Shown here: piece after piece, positions 1-12,246 of the stretch
Numbering within the stretch: the stretch's first letter is position 1
How the letters are laid out: each line of letters opens with the position of its first letter
Assembly: GCA_964058805.1 (NCBI GenBank)
Contig: CAXKVV010000053.1
Span: 62,001-126,000, forward strand
DNA: 64,000 nucleotides
Source of the DNA: Schoenoplectus triqueter
Taxonomy: Eukaryota > Streptophyta > Magnoliopsida > Poales > Cyperaceae
Reading direction: 5' to 3'
The notes under the pieces: model-generated
What the model saw: only the letters and a program-made list of their open reading frames with translations
The model's database searches: none
What the model was told of the DNA's origin: nothing
Translations under genes and position numbers: made by a program

Positions 1-382
1 ATCCCTGTTGATTATCAAAGCATCAGAAAACTGATAAAGAAAGGTGGAGCTATTTCTGCAGAAAACAAAATTTTGTAAAGCACTACGCCCAAGGCTATAT
101 GATAGAAACAACAATTCCCTGTTTCAGATGAAAAGAAATTCAATATATGTTTGTGATTCTTCTGTATCTAAAAGGGTAACCAAATCATTTTAAATAAAGT
201 GATTTTGTTGATACTTTTGTTCTTTTATAACATCTCTTAAAATTCAGAAATCATATGTTTTTGTTGATACTTTCCATTTCCCAATCATAGTGTTTTTGTT
301 TATTTATATTGGAATGCATGATCAAAATTTTTATCAGAATTTATGTTACATGCCATGTATCAGAATTAAATTGTTTATTCAC
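1..382. other. Intronic sequence of the DGS1-like gene
   Basis: A/T-rich sequence downstream (minus strand) of exon 2. I see no further exon that continues the DGS1-like reading frame here, so the next exon probably lies outside the window. Confidence 0.4.
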
Positions 383-1536
383 CTCTGCTCTTGATCGCCA
401 AAACAACAAACTTTTCTGAACAGTGTGAAGGTGAGATAGTGTATGTTCTATGATATCTTCTAAGATTGCCAGTGATCTTGATGTATCTCCCACAACCCTG
501 AAAAAATCAATTTTAAAATTTTTAATATTTTATTTACAATATAGTAAGCAAACTAGGGAACATGTTTCAACATTACGGTCAACTTGTGTTTCTGGGACAC
601 TTGGATAGTTCAAACTATTGCATTGACAGCAGCGTACACACTTAGGTTCTGACACCAGATTTTCAATGCATTTACAAAGGGTCAGCAGTAACAGTTTGAC
701 TTCTTAATGTCACCCTTTTCTAATATACATCTGCAGTTTTGAATAATGATCACTTGTTGGGGCAATTTTGCCTCCAGGCTTGTCCACCAATCCTGTCATG
801 CCAAAACCTATTCTGCCAAATGCAAAATTAAGTGTGAACTTTGGTCAAATTTCTGACAAATGTAAACACTGTACAAGCGTATTGCAGTGAAACTGCTTGA
901 CAAGCCGGGGGAAAATTGCCCTGGATTATAGTTAGCCTTCTTTGCACCAATTGAACAATGGTTAACCAAACAGAAACAGTACAGACTGCACTAAATAGTG
1001 TGTATATTCATGTACACCATCTGACCATGTCTAGAGAGAAAAGAGAGAGAGTGTCAAATGTGTTTTGTTCCCCTTTTTTTCCCAAGTTAGCAAAATTCTA
1101 ATTTCAGTTTGCAAACATAACATGGTTGACAAAATGTCTCTTAGACCACAACACATCACCATAACGCTCTAAACATATAGAAGTCCAAATAACGTGAAAG
1201 GATTCCATAAATCTTACTAAAGATAACTAAAATTAAAGAGTTGCGCTCTCTCTCTGAGAACAGTACAAACCTAGCAGAATGCGCTGACGTGGAGTGAAGT
1301 GGAAGAGGAAGGCCATGTCTTCTGCGCTGAGACCTGAGCAAAATGCTTAACCCAGACAAACTGGAGACGGTAGAGAGTTGGAATTTGGAGAGGAGACTCG
1401 GGTCCGGCGATGGCATAGCCCCGACTACAGCTCTCCAAATCCGACCCGGATAGGAGAGCACGATGTCGACGGGTCTGCGATCGGAATCGGGCATTGTATC
1501 GGCTGTGGGGTCACCGCTTGACGATGGAGACACCAT
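383..1536 (-). CDS. DGS1: DGS1/NCA2-like mitochondrial protein, first two exons (partial)
   Basis: Two exons fit together on the minus strand. Exon 1 is 1536-1271 (ATG at 1536, ends before GT at 1270) and exon 2 is 497-383 (preceded by a pyrimidine-rich CAG, followed by GT). The phases match: 88 codons plus 2 nt, then 115 nt returning to phase 0. Exon 1 encodes a Ser/Arg-rich N-terminus with an RSQRRRHGLPLPLHS stretch; exon 2 reads ILEDIIEHTLSHLH followed by QKSLLFWRSRAE. From memory this resembles the plant DGS1 family, outer mitochondrial membrane proteins of the NCA2 type linked to galactolipid metabolism. The rest of the gene (TM and C-terminal parts) lies left of position 1. The exon structure is well supported; the family name is a recollection not tested by search. 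Confidence 0.55.
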
Positions 1537-1600
1537 TGGAGATTATCAGACTGTTTAGTACTAGGTGGTGGTGGTGAAGTGGTGACTCGACTAGACTCCG

Positions 1601-1612
1601 TCTATATAAAAG
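1601..1612 (-). promoter_or_regulatory. Candidate TATA box of the DGS1-like gene
   Basis: The minus strand reads TTTTATATAGACGG about 65 nt upstream of the ATG at 1536, a sensible distance for a plant TATA box with a short 5' UTR. The same bases also read TATATAAAAG on the plus strand, so the direction is an inference from the gene next to it. Confidence 0.4.
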
Positions 1613-1619
1613 CGGAGGT

Positions 1620-3440
1620 TTTGCGACTTGCTCAGCAAGGGCAAAGTCGAGACGAAAGGAATTTTGTTCTCTTTCCAATTTTGATTATTTTTTTAATTAA
1701 ACTTTTTCTCCAAGTTGGGTTTTGCTACAAAAGACAACTGTCTGGGACGCTGATTATTTAAGCCCGAAATGAAAGTCTAAGATACAATTATTGACAAATG
1801 TAAGCCCATTATATGTTGTTGATAAGGCGTGGAAATTATAGCCTGTTAGCCCAACAGCATAGTAGCTTTCTCATGTTGCAAACAGATATGAGCTCCGTTT
1901 AGGCGTTTTGGGGGGGACTTAAAAATCAAATTGTACTTGTATAAGGTTTTCGGTTTTGAAAGCAAGATTCAATGTTTAAATACTGTTACGAATGGTGTTT
2001 CCAAAGCAAAAGAAAAAGGCGAGAGGAAAAGAGTAAATCCTGGGCAACTTCCTTCACTATAAGCAGGGGATTTGACTCCAAAAAACAAGACAGGTAGACA
2101 ACACAAATCCAAACGGTTCAGAACAAATAATTCCACTGACAAGTTCATCAGCTGTCATTCACCAATAAGAAAAAGGAAGTGCATGAATTGTCAGAAAATG
2201 GAATTCGTGGTGCTGGCCTAAAATGAAGCTTCCTCGTTGCTTCCTATCCTCTCCCACCTCCCACAATTCCATGCTTCTTTAAAAAATTTCCAACGCCATC
2301 ACGGCCTCACGGGCAACTCGTTGGAAAATGACCTCTCTTTCCTCGGATATTTTTTTTTTTTGAAATGCTGGCAGAGGCTGGTTTCCTCGGAAAAAATGGA
2401 GATTTCCCAATTGCTTCAATTTTTGGAGCTGGAGGACACTTCAGTGTTTTTTATTGTACCTTGATCCAGCAATATAAGTGTTAGCATATATGTCGCTTCA
2501 GTAGTTCAATATATGGGTCAATTATTACTTTCATAAAATTAACTAACTTTTTATTGAAAATGAAATGTTTTAAGTGGTCTATCGATATCGTTAAATTTTG
2601 ATTATTAGTTTTAAGTCGTCTGGTAAATAGTAAGATTTATATCAACTTTTAGCCATCTTTAAGTGCACAATATAATATAAATTATATTACTAATAGGTAG
2701 GAATCACTTGACAATGGTTATCTTAACAATTGTGACAATGAGATTTTAAATAAATCCAAAAAAAATCTTTCAAAACTCTTAAAATTAGAAAAGTAGTTAC
2801 AAATATATTGTTGAATTTAATAGGTTGATTATATTTGAAGTCTCATGCAATTTAATTATCATTTAATAATCTATTAAGTTCTCTAGATTTAAAGGTTGTA
2901 AATTGCAAATAAATAAATATATATATATATATATACTATTGTGAAAATGTTTGCATTTCAATCGATATACAAACAGATCAAAAACTATATTTTAAAATAT
3001 CAAAAATTTTAATTTATGGTTTTCATTAAATTCTTCATATGAAAATCTTTTGGGAAACAAAAATTTGGAGTGTTTTGAATTTTTTAAGTCACTCTTTTGA
3101 ATTTTTGTAAAAACAACACAAACATTGAATATTTATTATTATTTTTAGAGCTATTTTTATATTAGTAAACCAAATTTTATTTTTTTTAGAATTTTTTTGC
3201 TATTTTTTCTGATGAGGAGAAAATGACTTGATTTGAGAATTCTGATTCATCCAAAAATGATGATTTTCCATCTATCCAAAAAAATAGCAAATGAATTTCA
3301 AAAAATATAAATTTTGATTTACTAATAGATTTTGATATGGAGATTAGATTGAGTGGTTTGGATTGATCATTTCTAACTTAAAATTAATAATAAAGTGCAA
3401 AGCACACAACACTCTTGCGTTTTGCAAAGCAATATAGCCT
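1620..3440. other. Intergenic, A/T-rich, no gene seen
   Basis: Short open frames occur (for example near 2237-2464) but show no recognisable family, no good start context and no splice partners. A short (TA)n tract lies near 2910-2934. The 3250-3370 stretch has low-grade similarity to the foldback MITEs around 33 kb (gattttgatatggagatt, ggtttggattgatcatt). Confidence 0.5.
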
Positions 3441-3445
3441 AATTC

Positions 3446-3937
3446 TATATATACTAGCTATATACCCGCGCGTTGCAGCAGACTCTTTTATTTAAACATT
3501 AAAACATTATAAGATACAAAATTCACATGTATCTAATATTAAATTATAAATTCACCAAATTATAGAGAAAAATTATAATAAAGACTATATTTAATCTTGG
3601 ATGAGATTTTTGCACAATATGAGTTAATGATTCATAATTTTTATGGCAAGAAAAGTAAATTATTCTAACATATACTATCACCATTAATTTTTTACCAAAT
3701 ATGTACAAGGTTGCTAAATAAAAATAATAATAATATGAAAATAATAGTATATAAGGAAAAGAAATGGAGAGAAAGAGAGGATCAATGGACGCGATCACAT
3801 ACGTTCGATCAACCAAAAATAAGTATTATACGTCTAATTGAGGGATAAAATGGGTATAATAAAAAATTATCATGACAAAAAATGAACCCTCCAATTCTTA
3901 GATGCTTTATATAATAGTATATATATATATATATGAT
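3446..3937. mobile_element. Possible MITE with TATATACCCGCGCGTTGC end
   Basis: The left end reads tatatatactagctatata followed by cccgcgcgttgcagcag, a GC-rich end sitting in A/T-rich DNA that is often seen at the edges of plant dispersed repeats. The right side closes in a TAGTATATATATA tract that is inverted relative to the left TATATATACTA. No coding capacity. Boundaries and class are uncertain. Confidence 0.3.
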
Positions 3938-4422
3938 GGGTTGTTAAGCATGCTTAAATTAGATCAAATTTAAAATTCCATCAATATAAGTTCATAAATA
4001 TGTTAGTTTATGAAAGTTTTCCTATTTTAAAGGTTTTAAACATTTATTGGAAATTTCATTGACAAAAATAGTCATCGTCAATTAATTCTTCCGCTTACTA
4101 GAAACTAGGTTTTAAAATTACAATTTTATTTTTTTGTGAGTTTTCGAATTGTTAAATTTGTATATATATTGCCAACGTCAATAATTTTAGGTGTTTTGAA
4201 GGTACCGAAAGTTGATAACATTGTGGATAAATTAATGACATCATCTTTAAAATCATATTGCCTTTTTTCTCAACCCCGCTTGAGGTACGTGCTAAAAAAT
4301 TTCATATACAGCGATTCGCAAGCTGCGTTGCTATGATCAGTTAACTACAGTCACTATAGTCTGCATTTGCATGCATGTGCTCATAACTTAATTTCACCTC
4401 AATTATGTGTTTTAACAGAAGG

Positions 4423-4433
4423 ATATAAATACA
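4423..4433 (+). promoter_or_regulatory. Candidate TATA box upstream of the CML-like gene
   Basis: The sequence gatataaatac lies about 300 nt upstream of the ATG, implying a long 5' leader if used. Weak, sequence-only evidence. Confidence 0.25.
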
Positions 4434-5001
4434 TAATTCCAAGGACCAAGCCATGCGTCTCACATCTGACATCTGCACGCTTCTTTCTAACTTAGGCTGT
4501 CAATTTTATATATTTATGTTTAACAAAGAAAAAAGGAATCGAGATAAACCAACGATAAGACCAAATATATTCGTGACCACATTCTTGGCATGCATTGATG
4601 CATATATGAAGCTTCCGAGAAACCTCCTCAATCAGACCCCAACTTCTTTAAATTCATGCTCCATGCCCTCTTCTCCTATAACTCCTCACTAATCATTTCT
4701 CTGTTCTTATCGCTTTTGCTCTAGAAATTGGAAACCATGAAGCTAACAAATCTACGACCTTCTTTCTTCTCCAAAGACAAAAGCAAGAAGAATAACAAGT
4801 CTAGACAATATTCAATCTCTCAGTTGGACAATCCGTTATCATTCGGCTCAACCGACAGTACTGCCTCCTCCTCGGATGGATCTACATCTGTTCATGATCA
4901 ACCCATCTCAAAGCAAGAGCTCGAGGCAATACTCAGATGCTTGGATGTTACTGAAGATGAGGTGGCGGCCATGCTGGCAGAGAGTTCAGCCGGTTATGAT
5001 A

Positions 5002-5343
5002 TGTTGGAATAATGGAAGGATAAACAAATAAATAATTTCTGCTGAAACTCTTTTCTTAATTCATTGCATAGTGGAGACATACAATTGCATAATGTTCTAT
5101 GGTTTATATAGCATAGAACTTTCTTAAATTAACTCTACTACATTCCTAAAATACTATCCACTACTTCCTATAAATTACCCCCACTAACTCCATTACTTTC
5201 TAAATATAATTGCTACTAATTTTGACTCTTGTCTTTCCTAAAATAACCCTATAATAATTCTATCCTTGCTGAAATTAGTTTTACTAAAAATAATTTCCTA
5301 AATAGAAATATTCTAAAAATATATTTTGAATCAATTCTCAACA
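5002..5343 (-). repeat. 3' LTR of the copia element
   Basis: 342 bp, TG...CA ends. It holds an inverted repeat around a TATA-like core (minus strand GTTCTATG-CTATATAAACC-ATAGAAC, near 5094-5119). Its last few codons overlap the end of the pol frame. Confidence 0.95.
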
Positions 5344-8300
5344 CTCCCCCTTGATTCAAAATTGGTTACGCCAAGCTTCATCCGCAGAGTTTCAAATGTA
5401 CTCAAAGCCAATGCTTTAGTTCGAATATCCGCCTTCTGATTTTCTGAAGTAACAAACTTGAGCTCAACTATCTTCTCAGCTACAAGATCTCTGATGAAGT
5501 GGAGTTTAATGTCAATATGCTTTGACCTTCCATGGAACACTGGATTCTTTGCTATTGCTATGGCTGATTGATTATCACAGTAAATTTGTGTAGGTTGCTG
5601 TTGTTCCTGTCCAACGTCTTCAAGTATTTTCCTTAGCCAAATTGCTTGACAAGCTGCTGAATTGACTGCAACATATTCAGCTTCTGAAGAGGATAACGCT
5701 ACGGTTGATTGCTTCTTTGAACTCCAACTGATTGCACTGGAACCACATGAGAACACGTAGCCTGAGGTGCTTCTTCTATCTTCTACACATCCAGCCCAAT
5801 CACTATCACTGTACCCTACTAACTCAAATGAGCTTTTGCTGCCATACCAAAGCCCATAGTCAGCTGTTCCAGAGATATACTTCAGTACCCTTTTTGCTGC
5901 GCCAAAATGATGTTTGGTTGGATTATGCATGTATCTAGAAATCACTCCTACTGCGTATGAGATGTCAGGCCTTGTGTGTGTTAAATAAATCAAACCACCA
6001 ACTAGACTTCTGAATTTTGTTCCATCAGCCGAACCTGTACCATCTTCCTTCACTAATTTTTCATTGACATTCATAGGTGTAGATGCAGGTTTGCAATTAT
6101 GCATTCCAAATTTCTTTAGCAAGTCTCTAGCATACTTCCTTTGTGACACAAAGATGCTGTCACTTTCCTGCTCCACTTCTAAACCAAGAAAATAATGTAA
6201 CAACCCCAAATCTGACATCTCAAATTGCTGCTTCATGCTACTTCGAAATTGTTCCACTAATTCTTCATTTGTGCCCATGTAAATCATATCATCAACATAC
6301 AAGCATACAACCAACATACCATTTGCTCCGTTCTTCTTAACATAGAGATTAGGCTCACTCTTGCTTCTTTCAAAACCAGAATTTATGAAATAGGCATCAA
6401 TTTTGCTGTACCACGCCCGTGGTGCTTGTTTCAACCCATATAAAGCCTTCACCAATTTGTACACCCAATCTTCATTGCCTTTGACTTCAAACCCTCTCGG
6501 TTGTTCAACGTACACCTCTTCTGCTAGCTCTCCATTGAGAAAAGCTGATTTCACATCAAACTGGTAAACAGGTTTCTTCAAGTGTGCTGCCAATGCCAAC
6601 AGCAGCCTCACTGTTTCAAACCTTGCAACGGGTGAGAATGTCTCTTCATAATCTACTCCATACTCTTGAGCATAACCCTTAACTACCAATCTTGCTTTGT
6701 ACTTCTGCACACTTCCATCAGCACCAAACTTTGTTTTATATACCCATTTTACCCCTATTGCACGTTTGTCTTTAGGAAGTTCAACTAGCTGCCAGGTTTG
6801 ATTCTTTTCAATTGCTGACACTTCTTCTTGCATTGCTTGACACCACTACTCTTTTTCAATTGCCTCCTCAAAGCACTCAGGATCAGCTACCATAAGCACC
6901 TGTGTTGTGTCATATAGTTCTTGTAAGGTCTTGGTCTTTTGCTGTGATGGTTGATTGCCTCGTCTTCTATAAACTTGTATTGGTTTTGGCATGTTGTCTA
7001 CTTCTGGTTGGAGCTCCTCGCTATCCTCATCTTCATCTTGTAAAGCAATTGGTGCTTCAACACCATCCGAGTTCCATCTCCAACTCATGTTCTCATCAAA
7101 CATCACATTGCGGCTGACAATTGTCTTCTTTGTTTCGGGGTTATAAAGTCGATATCCCTTCGATTGAATGCAATAGCCAATGAAAATGCATTTTTCAGAT
7201 TTGGCATCCAACTTCTTTCGGTGGTGTGAGTTGACTAGAGTGTATGCAATGCATCCAAAGACTCGTAAGTGGCTCACTGTTGGTTTTCTTCCAAACCACG
7301 CTTCATAGGGGGTTTTGTTCATGACTGCCTTCGTCGGTGAAAGATTGAGGATGTAAACTGCCGTGGCTACAGCTTCTGCCCAAAAAGAATTCGGCATGCC
7401 CTTTGATTGTAACATGCTTCTTGCCAATCCAACAACAGTTCGGTTCTTTCGTTCTGCTACACCGTTTTGCTCGGGGGTGTAAGGTGTGGTGAGTTGCTGT
7501 AAGATGCCCTCATTTTCACAAAATTGCTTGAATTCGGTTGATTGATATTCGCCACCTCGATCTGATCTTAGAATTTTCAGCCGAGACCCTGTTTGTGTTT
7601 CAGCCATGGCCTTGAATTTTTTTAAAAACCTAAGTGCTTCACTTTTATAGGTAAGGAAGAATACCCATGTCATTCTACTGAAATCGTCAATAAATAACAT
7701 AAAATATTTGCTTCCTCCCATTGAACTTGTCTCCATAGGCCCACATAGGTCGGTATGCACCAATTCAAGTACTCGAGTTGCACGGAGAGATTTATCCTTT
7801 GGAAATGGTAATTTTGATTGTTTGCCAAGAATACAACTTTCACATAACCCGACTTCTTCTATCTCTGGTAGCCCTATCACCATATGTTTCTGATTTAGCA
7901 ACTTCAAACCATTGATATTTAAATGTCCATACCTTAGATGCCATAATCGGCTTTGATTAAGTTCTGTGACTGCAAGTGCACTTTCATCAACTTCTGCCAT
8001 CTCTAGCGGAAACAAGTTATTGTGTGTCTTTTGAATGGTTGCTACTGCATGCTTTGTTCCTGACTCCTCAATTTTACACGTATTGCCTTCAAATTTGATC
8101 GTATACCCGTTGTTCATCATTTGTCTGATGCTTAGGAGATTTTGTGAAAGTTGGGGAATGTAGTACACATTTTGTAAAAACCTTATATTGCTTGCAGTTT
8201 GGACAGCTACTTTGCCTATGCCTTCAACTTGTATTTCTTTGTTGTTACCAAGTCTCACAGACTTCTTGTATGACTCGTCCAGTTCTTCAAAGAGATGCTT

Positions 8301-9290
8301 GAAACCGGACATGTGATTAGAACACCCACTGTCCAGAAACCATACTTGACTTACATCTGATATTTCATCTGTTTTTGTCATGAAGAGCATGGCTTTGGTG
8401 CCTTTCTCGCTGTCTTTCTCCTCAACAACATTGGCTTGCCCTTCCTCACGCTTCTTCTTGTAGCAATTAGCCTGCACATGACCGATCTTATGGCAATAGT
8501 GACATTCAACGCCTTGCTTGCCTTGTCCGTCTTCCCTCTTCTTCTTGTAGCAATCTGCCTTGACATGACCAAACTTGTGGCAATAGTAGCACTCGATATC
8601 TTTCTTTGTTTGTTGTTGACGGTTGTCTCTACTGCCTGTACCTCTTCCACGACCTCTCCATCTATCTGAACTGCTTTTGGTGAGGAACGCCTTAGAATTA
8701 TCCTTCTCTTCAGATCTGAGAAGTCGTACTTCATGGACTTGCAATGAACCCATCAACTCGTCGAAAGAGTATGTGGACAGATCTTTAGATTCTTCAATCG
8801 CTGCTACAACATGGTCGAATTTGGTTGTAAGGCTGCGCAATACCTTCATTACTACAGTTCCTTCAGAAAGATCTTCACCACAGCTACGAATTTGATTAAC
8901 AATTGTTGAGACTCGTGTGAGAAACTGCTGAATTGTTTCGCCTTGTTTCATGCTCAATGTTTCAAATTCACGCCTTAACCCTTGCAATTTGATGGCAATA
9001 ACCTTTGAACTGCCCTGAAACACAGTTTTCAGAATTGTCCAAGCATCTTTCGCTGTTGTCGCCGCTGAAATTTTCGTGAATATCGACTCATGCATTGCCG
9101 ATTATATAAAGAACAGCGCTCTTGCATCCTTCTTTTGATCATCCGTCGTAGTCCCGGCACCTTTCTCGACTAACTCCCACAGACCATAAGACTTGAATAG
9201 AGTTGTCATCTTAATACTCCAAAAATCATAATTTTCTCCTTTGAAAAGTGGAATCGACGGATTAGACATGTTGGCGCCTGCTTCTGCCAT
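5331..9290 (-). pseudogene. Copia gag-pol polyprotein with two nonsense codons
   Basis: A single frame runs from the likely gag start (ATG 9290) to a TGA at 5331 just inside the LTR, interrupted by a TAA at 9104-9102 and a TAG at 6848-6846. No frameshift is visible. In order: gag N-terminal region; two CX2CX4HX4C zinc knuckles about 30 residues apart (CYYCHKFGHVKADC, CHYCHKIGHVQANC); protease motif LDSGCSNHM; integrase zinc-binding region with the catalytic HTDLCGPM and LRSDRGGEY segments; reverse transcriptase with YVDD; and RNase H ending KADIRTKAL. One stop is in gag and one lies between integrase and RT, so this copy is probably unable to move on its own but could be mobilised in trans. 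Confidence 0.93.
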
Positions 9291-9330
9291 TGAAAACAGC
9301 CCAAGATTTCTACCGGCTCTGATACCAAAT

Positions 9331-9672
9331 TGTTGGAATAATGAAAGGATAAACAAATAAATAATTTCTGCTGAAACTCTTTTCTTAATTCATTGCATAG
9401 TGGAGACATACAATTGCATAATGTTCTATGGTTTATATAGCATAGAACTTTCTTAAATTAACTCTACTACATTCCTAAAATATCATCCACTACTTCCTAT
9501 AAATTACCCCCACTAACTCCATTACTTTCTAAATATAATTGCTACTAATTTTGACTCTTGTCTTTCCTAAAATAACCCTATAATAATTCTATCCTTGCTG
9601 AAATTAGTTTTACTAAAAATAATTTCCTAAATAGAAATATTCTAAAAATATATTTTGAATCAATTCTCAACA
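9331..9672 (-). repeat. 5' LTR (promoter LTR) of the copia element
   Basis: 342 bp, almost identical to the left LTR. The CTATATAAACC motif near 9430-9440 on the minus strand is the likely LTR promoter TATA box, placed to drive transcription away from the 3' half of the CML-like gene. Confidence 0.93.
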
Positions 9673-9916
9673 TGATACTGTCAAAATAACAGAACCGGCA
9701 GATGAAACTGAGCTGAAAGACGCTTTCGGGGTGTTTGATACTGACGGAGACGGGAGAATATCTGCCGAGGAGTTGCATGAGATGCTCGCCATGCTTGGAG
9801 ATAAGCACTGCTCGCTGGATGATTGTCGAAGAATGGTTCGGTTGGTGGATCGAGTTGGTGATGGGTTTGTCTGCTTCAGTGATTTTGTTCGGATGATGGA
9901 TGGTGCTTGGAGGTGA

Positions 9917-10390
9917 ATGAACACAAAGAAGTAGATGTTAGGAACTCGTAGATAATGTACTAAAGAGATTAGTTTACGTACCTGCTGTTTAATTAGTCAT
10001 TTCTTTATGAAATAACTTGTATGCAAATGTTTAATTTGGGCGTGGGTACGTTGAGCGAAAATCACTGTCAGTAAGAAATAATTAAGGATATTTGAACCAA
10101 AATAAATATCTATCTTAGACTCCATCTTTACTAAAAAAAATATCTATCATGTCAGTGAGAAATATCCCATCTTGAACAAAACGTTACCATGCTCCTACAA
10201 GTCTACAACAATTAATTTGTCCTGGATACGAGGAAGTTCAGAAAGCATGTTCATGATAGTACTAAGTGGGCCAAATATATACGATTGCTTCTTTTATGCA
10301 TGTTTATCGATTGCTTCTTTTATGATGTAAGCATGCATGATGTCAGTTTATAATCTCTTCTGGGGCCAGAAGTGAAGGGTACGATGTCTT
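9917..10390. other. 3' flank of the CML-like gene
   Basis: Contains the likely 3' UTR of the CML-like gene and A/T-rich intergenic sequence. No further gene or repeat recognised. Confidence 0.5.
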
Positions 10391-10639
10391 TGTTAGATGT
10401 ATAAGTTGAGATTAGTAGAATTGTATAGAAGATATTATATGAGGTGTAGTAGATGTATAAGTTGAGATTAGTAGAATTGTATAGGAGATATTATATGAGG
10501 TGTAGTGTGGGAGAAATTTAGTGCTTAGAATTAGATAATTAGTCTATAAATAAAGATTTAGTCATTGTAATCAATTCATTTTAAGATAATTAAAAATTGT
10601 TATCACTTCTCTCTTCTCTCTCATTCTCCAATTCTAATA
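10391..10639 (+). repeat. Left LTR with internal 53-bp tandem duplication
   Basis: Starts TGTTAG, ends TCTAATA. The segment from tagatgtataagttgag to gaggtgtag occurs twice in a row with one or two differences. Confidence 0.7.
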
Positions 10640-12246
10640 TGATATCAGAACTAAGACACCGTTGGAATTAGACCAATGCCTATTTCAAAAATTATGCATT
10701 TATTCCACTTTTTATCTCATTTTTCTCTTCTATTCAAGAAAAATTAACATTTTATTCTAGTCTATTAACCTTTTATTCCAAAAATTACCACCTATTCCCA
10801 ACAATAACCTTTATTCTCCTTTCTATTCAAGAATTAATTGCTTCTCTCCTCCTGCTTCTTCTCCCCAAACAAAAAAGCATTTCACGAGTCCAGATCACAC
10901 TCACGACCAAGACAAGTGTTGCTTCGTTGATCACCTATCTTCTGCCCCAAAGGACAGATCGTAAGCAATCCATCTCCTTCGTGATTTCAGCTCAGGCGTG
11001 TGTGTCGTGCGCGATTTCAGCTCAGGCGTGTGCTTCTTGTCGTGCGCCTCCATCTCAATCTCCATCGTGATTTCTCTTCTGATCGCGATTTCAGCAATGC
11101 AAGTGTCATCGTGAGTCCCAGCTCACCCGCTCTGTCACCATTTGTGTCTCGTGATTTCGGCCCAGACGCGTGTCGAGCACTCATCGCGCGATTGCATTAA
11201 GTCGCAGGTGTTGTATCCTGATCGTGATTTCTCATCTGTTTTGGCGATCAAATCCAGCCCAGGCCTCACGCAAACCTGTTGTTCTATCTCCACGGCGAGA
11301 TCCTAATTCTCTCCATTGATCGCTCCATGCTCTTCGCTGCCTTCCATTACATGTCAGTAGACACCTCTTCGCCACTGTTCCACATCAGAATCACCGTTAT
11401 CGCTAAGCAAAGTGGAACCTCAAATTCTATTCAAGTCTTCTCGCTCCAAGAAAAGTTCTTCTAAATCAAGAACAATCTTGTCAAGTTCTTCTCAAGTCTC
11501 AATCAGATTCTTTCTGCTAGTTCTTGCTATGGCCAATACTGCTCTATAGCGCCAAACATCATGAAGAATTCAATTGAACATCTCTTGTGCGATTGTGACA
11601 GCAAGGAATCTTTGATCTTCTCTGACTTTAGTCATCTTGTGGAGTTCTGATCTTGCATGGAGAATTCTTGCAGCCGGTCAAACACCTCTTTACATCATTT
11701 GTGACAGCAACATTCTCATTTTGAAGCAGCCAATTAGATGTGTGCCTCCAGCAAACTGCTTGTTTACCACCTTCTAGTGTCAGTACATGCTCCTTCCAGA
11801 GTGAACGTTTGGTGTGTGCTGCAACAGCACACTTCACACACCTCCAATTATTCACTTCTTTACATATCATACAAAATTCCTGCACAATGATCATCTCAAT
11901 TCTCCAAAATCTATCTAACATTCACAACCAAAGCTCTATTGTCAATTAAATTTTCAATGATCAAACTATGCATCGGGTTTCTATTTTCCTCTTCTTTTCT
12001 TAAGAGAACTCAAATGAGTCTCGAATTGTTATTAAAAAAGATAAAAATCCTTTATTGATGTTTCAAAATGTCTCAAAAGAGTATGAACCAATTAATAGTT
12101 TTTCTTAAGCCAAAAGAACTCTTCTTTCTTCTATCTTTCTTTAAAGAGACCTGTGATGAATTGGAGATTAAATTCATAAATCGAGATGTTAAAACTCGTG
12201 AGATATGCAAACTCATCATGCGTACCGCACGATAAGTTTGAGGGGA

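Larger units (their letters stand above)
5002..9672 (-). mobile_element. Ty1/copia LTR retrotransposon, nearly intact, inserted in the CML-like gene
   Basis: Two 342-bp LTRs in direct repeat (5002-5343 and 9331-9672) begin TGTTGG and end CAACA. They are bounded by a perfect 5-bp target duplication TGATA at 4997-5001 and 9673-9677. The element is transcribed on the minus strand: the primer binding site TGGTATCAGAGC (complementary to plant initiator tRNA-Met) abuts the right LTR near 9317-9328 and a purine tract CAAGGGGGAG abuts the left LTR. The LTRs differ at about 3 of 342 positions (near 5015/9344 and 5153-5154/9482-9483), which indicates recent insertion. Domain order GAG-PR-INT-RT-RH shows copia rather than gypsy. 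Confidence 0.97.
4737..9916 (+). pseudogene. CML35/36-like EF-hand calcium sensor gene disrupted by a copia insertion
   Basis: The 5' part (4737-5001) and 3' part (9678-9916) are one reading frame: after removing the element and one TGATA copy, 504 nt encode 167 residues plus stop. The real start is ATG 4737 (aaaccATGaag); the frame also opens at an upstream TTG, which is not credible in a plant. It begins MKLTNLRPSFF, has a Ser/Asn-rich linker, a first helix with no intact calcium loop, then a canonical EF loop (DTDGDGRISAEE) and a second, weaker loop (DRVGDGFVCFSD, Asp at position 12), ending FVRMMDG. The MKL start, DDCRRM and GDGFVCFSDF match CML35/36 type sensors as I know them, though the protein is shorter than those of about 200 residues and the first EF pair is degenerate. 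As it stands, translation enters the LTR and stops after MLE, giving 91 residues without EF-hands. Confidence 0.85.

Noticed and set aside
2237..2464. 75-residue open frame
   Set aside because: Random-looking composition, no conserved motif and no supporting context.
11628..11921. 97-residue minus-strand frame with paired cysteines
   Set aside because: No recognised fold and it lies in the interior of a non-autonomous LTR element; kept only as a remark.
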